Source of the DNA: an alpha proteobacterium SCGC AAA536-G10
Lineage (GTDB): Bacteria > Pseudomonadota > Alphaproteobacteria > Puniceispirillales > Marisalimonadaceae
DNA length: 64,000 nucleotides
Assembly: GCA_000384615.1 (NCBI GenBank)
Contig: ARQU01000008.1
Location: 37,025-101,024 of the forward strand
Direction: 5' to 3'
A model generated the notes under the pieces. The model was not told the DNA's origin and made no database searches. It saw only the letters and a program-made list of their open reading frames with translations. Positions 53,974-63,365 of this stretch are shown here, in pieces; the stretch's first letter is position 1, and each line of letters starts with the position of its first letter. A program made the translations under genes and the position numbers.

Positions 53974-56030
53974 GACTGTTGTAACCAAGCCTGAAACATT
54001 AGGACAGCCCAAAGGCTGCCGGTGTGGTCGCGCCGGCCAGATAAGTGCTCGGCCCATTTTTTTCGGATGGGCAGGGGATAAAAATGACCTTCGGCACTCA
54101 ATTGATTTTCATCTAGAAGGTTTTCAGCCCACTGCCGAAGTGGTCCACGCAACCACTGACCAACAGGAATGCCAAAACCTGCCTTGGGTCGTTCAATTAG
54201 CTGGCGCGGCACGTGTTTATACAATACTTGGCGTAGGGGCCACTTGCCCTGTCCATCCTTAATCTTCATCCCAAGTGGCAACTGCCAAGCCAGTTCAGCC
54301 ACACGGTGATCTAGAAAGGGCACGCGCGTTTCAAGGCTGCTCGCCATAGCCGCTCTATCCACTTTGCACAAAATGTCGTCGGGTAAGTAAGTCATACTGT
54401 CCTGATACATCATCCGTAATGGGCTTTTAGCAACACCTTTCAAAATACTCTTAGGCAATGCATCTCCCAAGAGGCTGCTTGGCTCCAATACTGAGCGACC
54501 TTTGTCATCGCGCACCACTTGAGCTGGATCTTGCCATTCAGAGACAAGGCTCTTATATAAGTCCTCTAGATCACGCACGCCACGTAGGCGGGCCGCCAGC
54601 TTATGCGCTTTATCGCCGGCATTTATAATTCTTAGGACATCAGGCAGCAAAGTGTTTATTAAAACACTCATCGCGTCCCATCCAGCTACTGGTACAGCGC
54701 TAATGGCTGCGCCTAAAGCTTGTCGTACTGGGTAGGGGAGCCAAGCTAGTTTAGCCCAAATTCGAGGCCCCCAAAAGTAGCGATTGTAGCCACCAAACAA
54801 CTCATCGCCCGCATCGCCTGAAAGTGAAACCGTCACATGCTTCCGCGCAGTATGACACACAAGATGCGTAGGAATTTGCGATGAATCAGCAAATGGCTCG
54901 TCATATATAGTGGGAAGTTGAGCTATCACATCGTGTGCCTCGGCGGCTGTTACAAAGAACTCTGTATGATCAGTTCCTAGGTATTTAGCCACAGAGCGCG
55001 CAAAGGGTGATTCGTCAAACCCAGATTCTTCAAACCCTACGGTAAAGGTTTTGACAGGTCCGGTGGCCTGCTGCTGCATGAGTGCCACAATAATGGATGA
55101 GTCCACTCCACCTGACAAAAATGCCCCAAGCGGCACATCAGCCATTGACTGCAACTTAACAGCATCAGAAAGACGCTGCTCTAAAGTATTAATAGCATCC
55201 ACCTCATTGCTAATCATATTGCCGGCCCCAAGCTGTGCCACATCAGCTAATGACCACCATCGGGTCATTGTCAGGCTTTCATAAATAGCCGGTGGGCGCA
55301 GAGGCTGTGAGGGCGCGACCATGGGAGCAGCCCCCTTGATAGTAATTAGGCAACCAGGCTCAAGCTTGTAAATACCCTGATAAATACTGCGTGGAGCAGG
55401 AACATACAGAAATCGCATATACTGGGCTAGAGCCCCTCTACACACTGGATTAATGAATCCCGGGAAACCACGTAAGGCTTTCAGCTCTGAACCAAACACA
55501 AAGGCATTCCCAGCTCTGTTGCCAGTCCAACCATAATATAAAGGCTTTTCCCCAAAACGATCCCGCACTAGATGAAGTGTTCGCTCTTGCGTATCCCACA
55601 AAGCAATAGAAAACATTCCAACCGTTTTTGCCAATGTAGCTACTACACCCCACCTCTCAAACCCAGCCAGTAAAGTTTCTGTGTCCGAATGCCCTCGCCA
55701 TTTCATGTTAGCATTCGCCAAGCCCTTATAACGGCTAGAGTTTGAGATATAATCTAATTCAGCTCGTAACTCCAAATGATTGTAAATCTCGCCATTGAAC
55801 GCAATCACAAACCGACCACTGCTTGAGGCCATAGGTTGATGCCCAGCTGATGTTAAGTCAATAATGGAAAGACGCCGATGCCCTAGCCCAATTCCAGCTT
55901 GGGGATCAGACCAGACGCCCGAGTCATCCGGGCCACGGTGTGCTATTGCATTCGCCATGCTCTGAGCCATGTCATTTAGTTTACCCTCAGATCTGAAGGG
56001 TGTTTCCCAAAAACCTGTAATACCGCACAT
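53970..56030 (-). CDS. asnB: asparagine synthase (glutamine-hydrolysing)
   Basis: 686 residues. Cys2 is the glutaminase nucleophile (MCGITGFW); the class II amidotransferase domain spans to about 210 (HRRLSIIDL, FNGEIYN). The synthetase domain has LSGGVDSSIIVAL near 308, LSGDAGDELFGGYNRY near 405 and the TYLPDDILCKVDRAAM segment near 548. Members in glycan loci often amidate sugars (WbpS/WbmE-type role) rather than make free asparagine. About 50% GC in sampled lines, far from the background, suggesting import. Stop overlaps the next gene start. Confidence 0.92.
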   Translation of the reverse strand: MCGITGFWETPFRSEGKLNDMAQSMANAIAHRGPDDSGVWSDPQAGIGLGHRRLSIIDLTSAGHQPMASSSGRFVIAFNGEIYNHLELRAELDYISNSSRYKGLANANMKWRGHSDTETLLAGFERWGVVATLAKTVGMFSIALWDTQERTLHLVRDRFGEKPLYYGWTGNRAGNAFVFGSELKALRGFPGFINPVCRGALAQYMRFLYVPAPRSIYQGIYKLEPGCLITIKGAAPMVAPSQPLRPPAIYESLTMTRWWSLADVAQLGAGNMISNEVDAINTLEQRLSDAVKLQSMADVPLGAFLSGGVDSSIIVALMQQQATGPVKTFTVGFEESGFDESPFARSVAKYLGTDHTEFFVTAAEAHDVIAQLPTIYDEPFADSSQIPTHLVCHTARKHVTVSLSGDAGDELFGGYNRYFWGPRIWAKLAWLPYPVRQALGAAISAVPVAGWDAMSVLINTLLPDVLRIINAGDKAHKLAARLRGVRDLEDLYKSLVSEWQDPAQVVRDDKGRSVLEPSSLLGDALPKSILKGVAKSPLRMMYQDSMTYLPDDILCKVDRAAMASSLETRVPFLDHRVAELAWQLPLGMKIKDGQGKWPLRQVLYKHVPRQLIERPKAGFGIPVGQWLRGPLRQWAENLLDENQLSAEGHFYPLPIRKKWAEHLSGRRDHTGSLWAVLMFQAWLQQS

Positions 56031-56259
56031 TTATAGTTAATCCCTGAATAAATGCGCACGCACAAAATAATTATTGTGAAGAGGCGTGGCAAATTTATCA
56101 TTTACAACGAATAGTTTTTCTGTACTTAATCTAATATGTAGCATAATTATTTTTAATTGTAGCAGTTAAAATAAATTTTATAGACGATACCAGCACAGAG
56201 AATCTAAGAAAAGGAATAATCCTGAACTATATCTAAATAATAACAATCTCAGAAAAATA

Positions 56260-57168
56260 TTAATCTAATTTTTGAAACAATACTCTAAGATCACTTTTCA
56301 TATTTGATTTTATATGTGGGAATGAACTATTCCAAAGAGGCCCGCAACTTTCCATTTTAACTATACGGAGCGGCCAATTCTTCTCAATATTTATAAATGA
56401 CTGCTCAGATAGGAAATAAGTATGGGGGGTATGAACAAGACCTTTAAAAATTTTTTCGTCACCAATATTCGGCGTCTCGTAAAATAGGTATCCATTTTTT
56501 GACAAAATAGATAAGCAATTTTTAATAAAATGGTTTATGTCACCTACGTGTTCCACAATATGTGAAGCAAACACAAGGTCAACTTCAAAATTGCCGTCAA
56601 AATTAAATGAATGTTTAACTCCATAGGCATGAGCAACCTCTCTGCTTTTCAAAGATGGATCGACTACGTATACGTTTTGCAGGCCCTGTTTTTTAAAGAA
56701 ATAGGATGCAGCACAATCCCCAGCGCCCACATCAGCGACTGATGAGAACGATACGCCACTTTCATTTATCCAATTATACATATCGGTTGTTTCTCTTTCT
56801 CTTATCTTATGCGGAACGCCAGACTGTTGTAAGTGTATCCCCTCATTTTCATCACGGTTATTCCAATATGAGGTTTCGTAATATTTTGCCAGTACTTTAT
56901 CACTTAGCTTTGGTAAATGCAGTCCCGTTCTGCAAGTAGGGCAATATATGGCAGCACCGCTGAAGACTTTTTTGTTTGCAATCACTTGACGTAGCATTTT
57001 AAAGAGTTTTGGATAAAATCTCAAAAGGATTTCTGCAATTGGTGTTGGGATCGCATACGCTAAGTTTCTTAAGTGGTTTGTTGAGTTTTTCCTTAAATAT
57101 CGGATTTGAATAACTTTATGACTACCGCAGAACGAACAATGTTTTTCAATTAGTGGTGAAGAGGTCAT
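56260..57168 (-). CDS. class I SAM methyltransferase with N-terminal zinc-ribbon-like cysteines
   Basis: 302 residues. Cys pairs C11-x2-C14 (HCSFCGS) and C76-x2-C79 (YCPTC) can bind zinc. The methyltransferase domain starts near 140 with VADVGAGDCAASYF, then VYVVDPS near 165, DLVFASHIVEHV near 200 and YLFYETPN near 235. These proteins commonly modify sugars in surface glycans. ATG overlaps the stop of the sugar transferase gene (ATGA). The 229-base spacer to asnB holds nothing recognisable. Confidence 0.83.
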   Translation of the reverse strand: MTSSPLIEKHCSFCGSHKVIQIRYLRKNSTNHLRNLAYAIPTPIAEILLRFYPKLFKMLRQVIANKKVFSGAAIYCPTCRTGLHLPKLSDKVLAKYYETSYWNNRDENEGIHLQQSGVPHKIRERETTDMYNWINESGVSFSSVADVGAGDCAASYFFKKQGLQNVYVVDPSLKSREVAHAYGVKHSFNFDGNFEVDLVFASHIVEHVGDINHFIKNCLSILSKNGYLFYETPNIGDEKIFKGLVHTPHTYFLSEQSFINIEKNWPLRIVKMESCGPLWNSSFPHIKSNMKSDLRVLFQKLD

Positions 57169-57851
57169 TTTCTAAACCTCTGGTAGTTTAGAAATAATTT
57201 TAATTCGTCTGGGGGCATGGGAAGGCCTCTAAATACTTTCCAAACCACCTTAGTCTTTGGAAAAAATATAACCCAAATAGTGATGAAAATTGTTACAAAA
57301 TAAATATAAAGCCCCTTATTTAAAACGAACCATTCCTCAAGCAATCCTTTATATGGTGCGATAACATTATCGTAAAAATCAACAGACGCATTTGTACCAT
57401 GCAGTATTTCTTCCTCTCCACGAAAAATAATAGACCCCACACCTGAAAGGCCAGGTCTCACCTCCTTTATTGTGTCCTGAGTAATTTTCGAATACGAGCT
57501 AAATGTTTGGATTGTTAGAGGTCTCGGTCCAACAACACTCATATCGCCAAAGAAAATATTAAGTAATTGAGGTAATTCATTAATTTTAGTCTTTCGTAGA
57601 AACTTACCAACCGGTAGTACTCTTGGGTCTCCTCTTATCGTTACAGTACCAGTACCAAGGTTAGGACTATCTTTTAACATGGTTGCAAATTTGAATAATT
57701 TGAAAAGGACGCCATGTCTACCCATGCGCTCTTGCAAAAAGAACACCTCTCCTTCTCCAGTGCATTTTAAAATAATAACAATTGAGGCTAACAAAGGTGA
57801 AAGAAAAATTAGTGCCATACCAGAAAAAAAGATGTCAAGTAATCGTTCCAT
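57165..57851 (-). CDS. initiating sugar-phosphate transferase, monotopic PglC/WcaJ-type
   Basis: 228 residues: one N-terminal re-entrant/TM helix (about 9-28), FFLQERMGRHG near 37, the KTKINELPQLLNIFFGDMS segment near 87 with the catalytic Asp-Glu region of this superfamily altered around it, and VGPRPL near 110. It puts a phospho-sugar on undecaprenyl phosphate. A second hydrophobic stretch (YFVTIFITIWVIFF) lies near 188-202. It starts 2 bases after the dehydratase-like gene and overlaps the next gene by 4 bases. Confidence 0.88.
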   Translation of the reverse strand: MERLLDIFFSGMALIFLSPLLASIVIILKCTGEGEVFFLQERMGRHGVLFKLFKFATMLKDSPNLGTGTVTIRGDPRVLPVGKFLRKTKINELPQLLNIFFGDMSVVGPRPLTIQTFSSYSKITQDTIKEVRPGLSGVGSIIFRGEEEILHGTNASVDFYDNVIAPYKGLLEEWFVLNKGLYIYFVTIFITIWVIFFPKTKVVWKVFRGLPMPPDELKLFLNYQRFRK

Positions 57852-57853
57852 AC

Positions 57854-59041
57854 TTACATTCTTTGATCTAAATATTTTCCGGTTTCTTTATGTAAAAACT
57901 CCGGTAATAAACCAAAATACAACTTAACAATTTCATCCTTAGTCCAAGTTGGCTTAGCCCTTAAGGCATCGATTCCATCCATAAATTCATCTAATTTAGC
58001 CTCATTAAAGTTCGGATGATTTCGAATAATTCCAACCGTATGGAACCGGTCCATATCTAATTCTTCGTTGGTTGTAAAAAACTCTTCAAAATCTTTTTCT
58101 CCCGTAGTGTCACTTTTAAAAAAATAACAAGGCCACTGCTTTTTAGCAATCAATTCTTCCGCCCTATCTCGCGCTTCATCTTCAGATACACACTCATAAA
58201 TTTCATACCCATGTCCTCTTAAAAAGCTATCAGCAATCTTAGGAAAAGTAATAAGATGGAGCTTTTCGCTAAGCTTAGGAAAAAAAATGTCCCTGTTATT
58301 TCCTAACAAACCCGATAACAAGCAAAGCTCACCTGATTCTTGAGGCGTTATAAAATATCGGCGTACATCATTCGGCGCAGAGAAAGGCTGCTGTTTTGCA
58401 AAACGCTGGTTAAAGCCATGCAGAAGTGAGCCATCCGAAAAGGCAACATTCGCAAAGCGAGCCATAGAAATATTTTGTACTAGGCTCTCTCGCATTAAGA
58501 ACATTTCCATAATCCGTTTGCTTGCGCCCATCATATTGACAGGATTAGCCGCCTTATCCGTTGAAACACAAAAATAGTTCTTTGCACCCATGTCTTTTGC
58601 CAAACGCAATGTCTTAATAGTATTAAAAATATTTACTATTATCATGCGCATTAGCGTAAAAGGATCCTTTTCGCTTCTTACATGCTTAAGAGCCGACAAG
58701 TTAAAAACATAATCGTATGGACCCTCTGCTATCATTAGAGCCTCAAATTCCACGCTCCCGCAATCTACTGCAAAAGTTCTAAAATCACCTCTTCCGTAAC
58801 CATCAGTACTCCTAATATCTCTTACAAGCTCAACCATATTGTTTTCAGAAATATCTACTATGTGGAGAACCTTTGGGTCGCGCCTAAACACCTCACGGGC
58901 TACGGCTTGGCCTATGGACCCAGAACCACCTATGATCAAGAATCGACTCCGTCGTATAATTATTCCTAAATCTTCTTCATTGCTCGAAATATCCTTAGAA
59001 AATAAAACGTTACTCCGACCTATGAGTGATAAATAATTCAC
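57854..59041 (-). CDS. UDP-sugar 4,6-dehydratase-like protein (CapD/WbpM soluble domain)
   Basis: 395-residue extended SDR without the membrane part of WbpM. NAD-binding IGGSGSIGQAVAREVF near 36, LSALKHVRSEKDP near 120, and CVSTDKAANPVNMMGASKR near 157-176, where Met replaces Tyr of the YxxxK motif, as in WbpM-type enzymes. It likely converts UDP-GlcNAc to a 4-keto-6-deoxy sugar. The start is GTG at 59041 after AAAGGAG. The C-terminal part (about 250-395) is longer than in FlaA1/PseB proteins. Confidence 0.85.
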   Translation of the reverse strand: MNYLSLIGRSNVLFSKDISSNEEDLGIIIRRSRFLIIGGSGSIGQAVAREVFRRDPKVLHIVDISENNMVELVRDIRSTDGYGRGDFRTFAVDCGSVEFEALMIAEGPYDYVFNLSALKHVRSEKDPFTLMRMIIVNIFNTIKTLRLAKDMGAKNYFCVSTDKAANPVNMMGASKRIMEMFLMRESLVQNISMARFANVAFSDGSLLHGFNQRFAKQQPFSAPNDVRRYFITPQESGELCLLSGLLGNNRDIFFPKLSEKLHLITFPKIADSFLRGHGYEIYECVSEDEARDRAEELIAKKQWPCYFFKSDTTGEKDFEEFFTTNEELDMDRFHTVGIIRNHPNFNEAKLDEFMDGIDALRAKPTWTKDEIVKLYFGLLPEFLHKETGKYLDQRM

Positions 59042-59120
59042 GCGAATTTACTCCTTTAAAACATTATATAGCTATACAAAAATATTAGTACTAGTACTAT
59101 TTGATGTTAAATCTCTACCT

Positions 59121-60107
59121 CTAAGTCTCTTTAGCAATTTTAGCGAGTTGTTCATCTACAGTAACCACCGGGGTCCAACCTAATAAATCACGGGTTTTAG
59201 AACTATCCACTTGCAAACTGCCAAACAACCGATTAGCAATATTATCTTTACCCAAAAGCTTAGCAAAAAACATCAGAATGCTCACAGGAACTGGCAATAA
59301 CCAGGCTTGTTTTCTCGAGGAGGATTGAAAGTTAAGCGTTTGTCTAACCTTTTTAAGCAACTGTGTAGTGGAAACGTCTTCATCATCGCAAATCAGCAAT
59401 ACCTGATTAGACGCTTTAGATGACTTTTTAAGATCTAGGCAAAAACTAATAAAACTCACTAAATTATCCAATGCAACTAAGGAGCGTTGATTATGAATAG
59501 CACCAAACGGTAGAGGAACTGGTTTACTCATCCACTTCATTAGAGAAGAAAAATTACCTTTAACCCCTGGTCCATATATCAATGGGGGACGAATAATTAC
59601 CACATCCATTTCTGTTTCCTGTGCCAAAGCTAATAAGCCTTTTTCAGCCTCATACTTAGATAAAGCGTAAGGATCTTTAGGGACATGTACGTCATCCGGA
59701 GTAAAAGGCTTATTAAGACTGGTTATTTCACCATTAACTTTAATAGAACTCAAGAAAATAAAACGCTTAACGCCTGAATTAGCTGCCAAACGTGCTAGAA
59801 CCAAAGTTGCATCACGATTTACTTTTCTAAATTCAAGCAAGGGATTAAAGGTATTATCATTGATTATATGCACGCGAGCGGCAGTATGGATAACAACCTC
59901 GACATCCTTAAAATCTCTAGTGGACAAACCAGTGGTGTCACTCAAAGTCAAATCTGCTAAATCGCCTACAATTATTTGCTCTACAGCTAAGGGCAGTGCC
60001 TTAGAAAACTGACGGACAAGTGCCTTAACTTCATAAATCTGTGACAATAAATTCACAATTAAAGCTTTACCCACAAAACCATTGGCACCTGTTACAAAAA
60101 TTTTCAC
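59121..60107 (-). CDS. NAD-dependent epimerase/dehydratase (UDP-sugar epimerase/reductase)
   Basis: 328-residue extended SDR. FVTGANGFVGKAL near 4-16, HTAARVHI near 75, SSIKVNGE near 120, YALSKYEAEKGL near 151-155 and RPPLIYGPGVKGNF near 172 fit sugar nucleotide epimerases/4-reductases (WbpV/WbpK-like) that usually precede an initiating transferase. It probably makes the 6-deoxy-HexNAc nucleotide used by the transferase at 57165. The 168 bases between it and the glycosyltransferase gene hold nothing recognisable. Confidence 0.85.
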   Translation of the reverse strand: MKIFVTGANGFVGKALIVNLLSQIYEVKALVRQFSKALPLAVEQIIVGDLADLTLSDTTGLSTRDFKDVEVVIHTAARVHIINDNTFNPLLEFRKVNRDATLVLARLAANSGVKRFIFLSSIKVNGEITSLNKPFTPDDVHVPKDPYALSKYEAEKGLLALAQETEMDVVIIRPPLIYGPGVKGNFSSLMKWMSKPVPLPFGAIHNQRSLVALDNLVSFISFCLDLKKSSKASNQVLLICDDEDVSTTQLLKKVRQTLNFQSSSRKQAWLLPVPVSILMFFAKLLGKDNIANRLFGSLQVDSSKTRDLLGWTPVVTVDEQLAKIAKET

Positions 60108-60275
60108 TGCATCACTTCTTTTTTGGATAAGATATGCCTAAAATTAGAGCAGCAGAATTTCAAAAGTATCACACTTGTTTTTATTTTTAATTGCTTCACT
60201 TTGAAAGCTTTCATAATAACCTTTCTTTCAAAATAACACACTAACCAAAACAACTTTTTCCGGTTATAAGTACAC

Positions 60276-62546
60276 TCACGTGTTATCTATCAATTCTTGG
60301 TAAATTTGTAAATGAGCTGTTACCACCTGCTTTTGATCGAATGCAGACTCGGCCAGCTTTCGGCCTGCTTGTCCCATAAGGGCGCATCGTGCAGGATCTC
60401 TTAACAGTTCATATATTGCATCGGCCAGCGCTTCCACTTCTCGTACAGGCACCAAAACCCCAGTAACTCCAGGTTCAATTGCGTCTCGGCAACCGGGATG
60501 ATCAGTAGTAATGACCGCTCGGCCGCAAGCTGCAGCCTCAATCAACACTTTTGGCAACCCCTCGCCGTAATAAGACGGGAGAACCACTATTTTCGCGGAT
60601 GCCATTACTTGCGGCATGTCTGTACGGTGACCCCACAATTCAACTATGCCTTCCTCTGCCCATCGAGCCAATTCATCATTATGCAGACTGTGTGGGTTTG
60701 CAGGGTCGGGCCTACCTACTATGACAAAACGAACATCTTGTGCCGATAGCCCACGCTTGCGAAGTATTTTGGCAGATTGAACAAATTCACGTACTCCCTT
60801 ATCAACCAACAAACGCGCCGGTAGCAGAACCACCGGGACACCAATCGGCAACGGTGCTACGCAGTATTGTAACAAGTCTGCCCCTGAACCACGGATCATG
60901 GACACCTTTCGATCCGGTAACTCTACAAGTCTTGCTAAAAAAGACAGATCATCAGAATTTTGAAAAATTACCTTTAGATTGCCGTGCCCTAGTGCCACAC
61001 GGTATAGGTTTTTCACCAGCCAGCGCCTGACAATCGCTATAATACCCTCAGCCACAAACACGATACCCAAGCCAGATACAGCTGACACCACGGCAGGTAC
61101 GCGTGCAATACGGGCCGCCAGCCCACCAAATAATACTGGCTTAATTGTTACAAAGTGAGCCACATTAGGTCTTATGAGTTTACATACTCGGAAAATCTGT
61201 AAAAACGTCTTTGCTGTTACCCACAAGCCCATCTTACTTCGATCTAGGGATATAGGATGTACCTTTAAACCATGATTTTGTAGAACTGACAGTTTATCCG
61301 TCAGTGCGGTGGCAATGTGCACTTCATACCCCTGCTTGATTGCTTCGAGAGCTATGGGCAAGCGGTGAGACATGAAGAACCAATCTACATTCACGACAAA
61401 CAATAACTTGGGTCTTAGAGAAAGTGTTGTATCCAGAAGCTTTCGATAGATTTTCATATGCTCAGCCACTATTTTTTCGATAGGGAATTTTTTCTCAGCT
61501 AAAGCTCGACCTGCGGCCCCCATACTTTTTCGTACGTCATTATTCTTAGTTAGATCGTCAATCGCGTTAGCTAATGCTTTTGCATTTTTAATAGGCACTA
61601 GCACACCAGTTTTATTAGGCTCAATAGCGTCGCGGCATCCCGGCACGTCTGTTGTTACTACTGCCCTGCCGCAAGCTGCAGCCTCAACCAAAGATTTTGG
61701 TAGCCCCTCTCTATAAGAAGGTAAGCATGCTATATTCGATTTACTGTATAAATCAGCAATATTTTTATGAAACCCAATGACTTCAACATTTGGTAACTGT
61801 TTCCATGACTCCAACTCTTCAATATTAACCGATTCAGGATTTCCTTCATCTAAGTCACCTGCAACCCAAAAATTGACTTTACTTCCCTTATTATGAAGAA
61901 TTCGAGCAGCATCAATAAATTCTCTTATGCCTTTATCTACCAATAATCTGGCAACAAAAGTAACAATAACTTTTCCTTTAGGCTCAGCAGTATATTTATA
62001 AATATTTAAATCTGCACCAGAACCGTGAATTAAACGGATATTTAAAGAAGGTATAACTTTCCAGTTGGCTAAAAAGTCAGCATCATCTCTATTTTGAAAA
62101 ATGACAAGTTGATTTTTGTGACTGAAAGAAAATTTATATAATGGATAGAGTAATGCTCTTAAAAACTTTGCCCTAAATCCTGTGGACATTAAAACAAATC
62201 CAAGACCGGAAACAGCTGATACGACAGCAGGTACTTTTGTCAGTTTGGCTATAATCCCACCATACAAATAGGGTTTGATAGTAACCAGATGAACAAGATC
62301 TGGTTTCATGACAGTAAACAATTTAAATAATTGCCAAATGAGCCAAAGCTCACTTAATGGTCTTTTTCCTTGACGAGAAATTATGATCTTGTGAAATTTT
62401 AAGCCTACTTCATTATATATTGGTAAAGCCTCCCCAGAAGTAGCTAAATGTACTTCATGCCCTTCTTCAATTAGCTTCTGAGCGATTGGAAGGCGATGTG
62501 AAATAAAAAAAGTAGCGTCATTTATTACAAAAAGTATTTTCTTCAT
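60276..62546 (-). CDS. double glycosyltransferase (GT4-GT4 fusion)
   Basis: 756 residues made of two homologous GT4-type glycosyltransferases in tandem (about 1-375 and 378-756). Matching landmarks: LLFVVN and FFISHRLPIA/FFMSHRLPIA starts, HLVTIKPYLYGG/HFVTIKPVLFGG, PAVVSAVSGLG in both, HGSGADL/RGSGADL, RLLVDKGIREF/RLLVDKGVREF, and REGLPKSLVEAAACGRA/GEGLPKVLIEAAACGRA with the catalytic Glu. Ordinary members are about 370-380 residues. The first half is about one third G+C, the second nearly one half. ATG at 62546 overlaps the TGA of the asnB remnant. Both active sites look intact. Confidence 0.88.
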   Translation of the reverse strand: MKKILFVINDATFFISHRLPIAQKLIEEGHEVHLATSGEALPIYNEVGLKFHKIIISRQGKRPLSELWLIWQLFKLFTVMKPDLVHLVTIKPYLYGGIIAKLTKVPAVVSAVSGLGFVLMSTGFRAKFLRALLYPLYKFSFSHKNQLVIFQNRDDADFLANWKVIPSLNIRLIHGSGADLNIYKYTAEPKGKVIVTFVARLLVDKGIREFIDAARILHNKGSKVNFWVAGDLDEGNPESVNIEELESWKQLPNVEVIGFHKNIADLYSKSNIACLPSYREGLPKSLVEAAACGRAVVTTDVPGCRDAIEPNKTGVLVPIKNAKALANAIDDLTKNNDVRKSMGAAGRALAEKKFPIEKIVAEHMKIYRKLLDTTLSLRPKLLFVVNVDWFFMSHRLPIALEAIKQGYEVHIATALTDKLSVLQNHGLKVHPISLDRSKMGLWVTAKTFLQIFRVCKLIRPNVAHFVTIKPVLFGGLAARIARVPAVVSAVSGLGIVFVAEGIIAIVRRWLVKNLYRVALGHGNLKVIFQNSDDLSFLARLVELPDRKVSMIRGSGADLLQYCVAPLPIGVPVVLLPARLLVDKGVREFVQSAKILRKRGLSAQDVRFVIVGRPDPANPHSLHNDELARWAEEGIVELWGHRTDMPQVMASAKIVVLPSYYGEGLPKVLIEAAACGRAVITTDHPGCRDAIEPGVTGVLVPVREVEALADAIYELLRDPARCALMGQAGRKLAESAFDQKQVVTAHLQIYQELIDNT
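60522..61687 (-). repeat. 20-base direct repeat in the two glycosyltransferase halves
   Basis: GCCGCAAGCTGCAGCCTCAA occurs on the plus strand at 60522-60541 and again at 61668-61687, 1146 bases (exactly 382 codons) apart. It encodes the conserved EAAACGR segment in both halves. An exact repeat in two otherwise diverged halves could be a remnant of the recombination that joined them, or strong constraint on this motif. Confidence 0.85.
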
Positions 62547-63000
62547 TTATTTTGTCCCCACCACACTTGAAACATCGGTAAATTCCACAGTTCAAGTTGT
62601 CCATTGTATAGCCCATTGAAATGCTCAGCCTATTTTTTGCGAATTGTCGAAAGATTGAAGAAGCTTTTGAACTTAAAGCGTTCTTCACTCAGCAAATTCT
62701 CTTTCCAGTCGTGCTCCGCTCTACGTAGCCAGCTCTCAATAGAAACTCCAAAAGATATCTTGAGAATTTCGATTAGTCCCTTGAGCAAATGTTGGTGCAA
62801 TATTTGTCTCAGGAACCACATAGTTTGTCCATCAAGTAATTTCATAGATTGCGATAGGCTCAAACTAAACTCCAACACTCAATGATCAAGGAATAGTCCT
62901 ACGTTTTCAAAGGAACCTCTATCTTAGCCCAGTCAACTTTAGTCAAAATATCATCAGGAAGAAAAGTGAGCATATCCGAAGCATTCGTGTTAAATAGATA
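62543..63000 (-). pseudogene. asnB remnant, C-terminal part with frameshift and nonsense mutation
   Basis: About 150 codons homologous to the C-terminus of asparagine synthase, broken in pieces. At 62899-62982 a piece reads MLTFLPDDILTKVDWA (compare MTYLPDDILCKVDRAA in the intact copy). A shifted piece at 62630-62878 reads MKLLDGQT, LRQILHQH, GVSIESWLR, ENLLSEERF and IRKK. The next codon is TAG where the intact gene has TGG (RKKWAEH), then AEHFNGLY and LPMFQVWW continue in frame to TGA at 62543, overlapping the glycosyltransferase ATG. AT-rich, so probably native. Confidence 0.82.
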
Positions 63001-63365
63001 TAAAATTGATAAAAGTAAGAGATAAATTGTTTTTAATGAAAACAATTCGAAGGACACAATGGCAAGTCAGGCTAATAAAGCACTTGCAATGATGTTTCAT
63101 GAATTAGGCTAAACACTTATGATTCTCTGAGCCACTTCTGGTTTGAGAACGCGATTGGAATGCCATATTGATGGTAAGGTATTTAATGATGTCTATTAGT
63201 ACGTCTATATTGTTTAAATTTCAATGTAAACACGTTTTTTGATATTACTAAATGCCGTTTAATTATCAGTTGAATATGTTGACAGAGATCACCGAGCTAA
63301 GATGGTATCAATACTGTAAGTCCACCGACAATAGGGATACCTCTAATAATAAGCCTTCTTGAAAC
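63001..63365. other. gene-free stretch upstream of the asnB remnant
   Basis: 365 bases of moderately AT-rich DNA with no open frame of note. Short open pieces on both strands (for example MASQANKALAMMFHELG at 63060 on the plus strand) could be decayed genes, but none matches a family I recognise. No terminal repeats of an insertion sequence were seen. It separates GC-richer nucleotidyltransferase DNA from the AT-rich asnB remnant. Confidence 0.45.

Noticed and set aside
53974..54057. Longer N-terminus for the membrane protein, starting at 54057.
   Set aside because: The added 28 residues are asnB sequence in another frame; ATG 53973 overlapping the asnB TGA is the natural start.
53903..54262. 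Open frame of 119 codons on the plus strand within asnB.
   Set aside because: It is antisense to well-conserved asnB coding sequence in GC-richer DNA, where such shadows are common; the encoded sequence matches nothing.
62604..62885. 93-codon plus-strand frame as a gene.
   Set aside because: It is antisense to the asnB remnant, whose minus-strand pieces match a known family.
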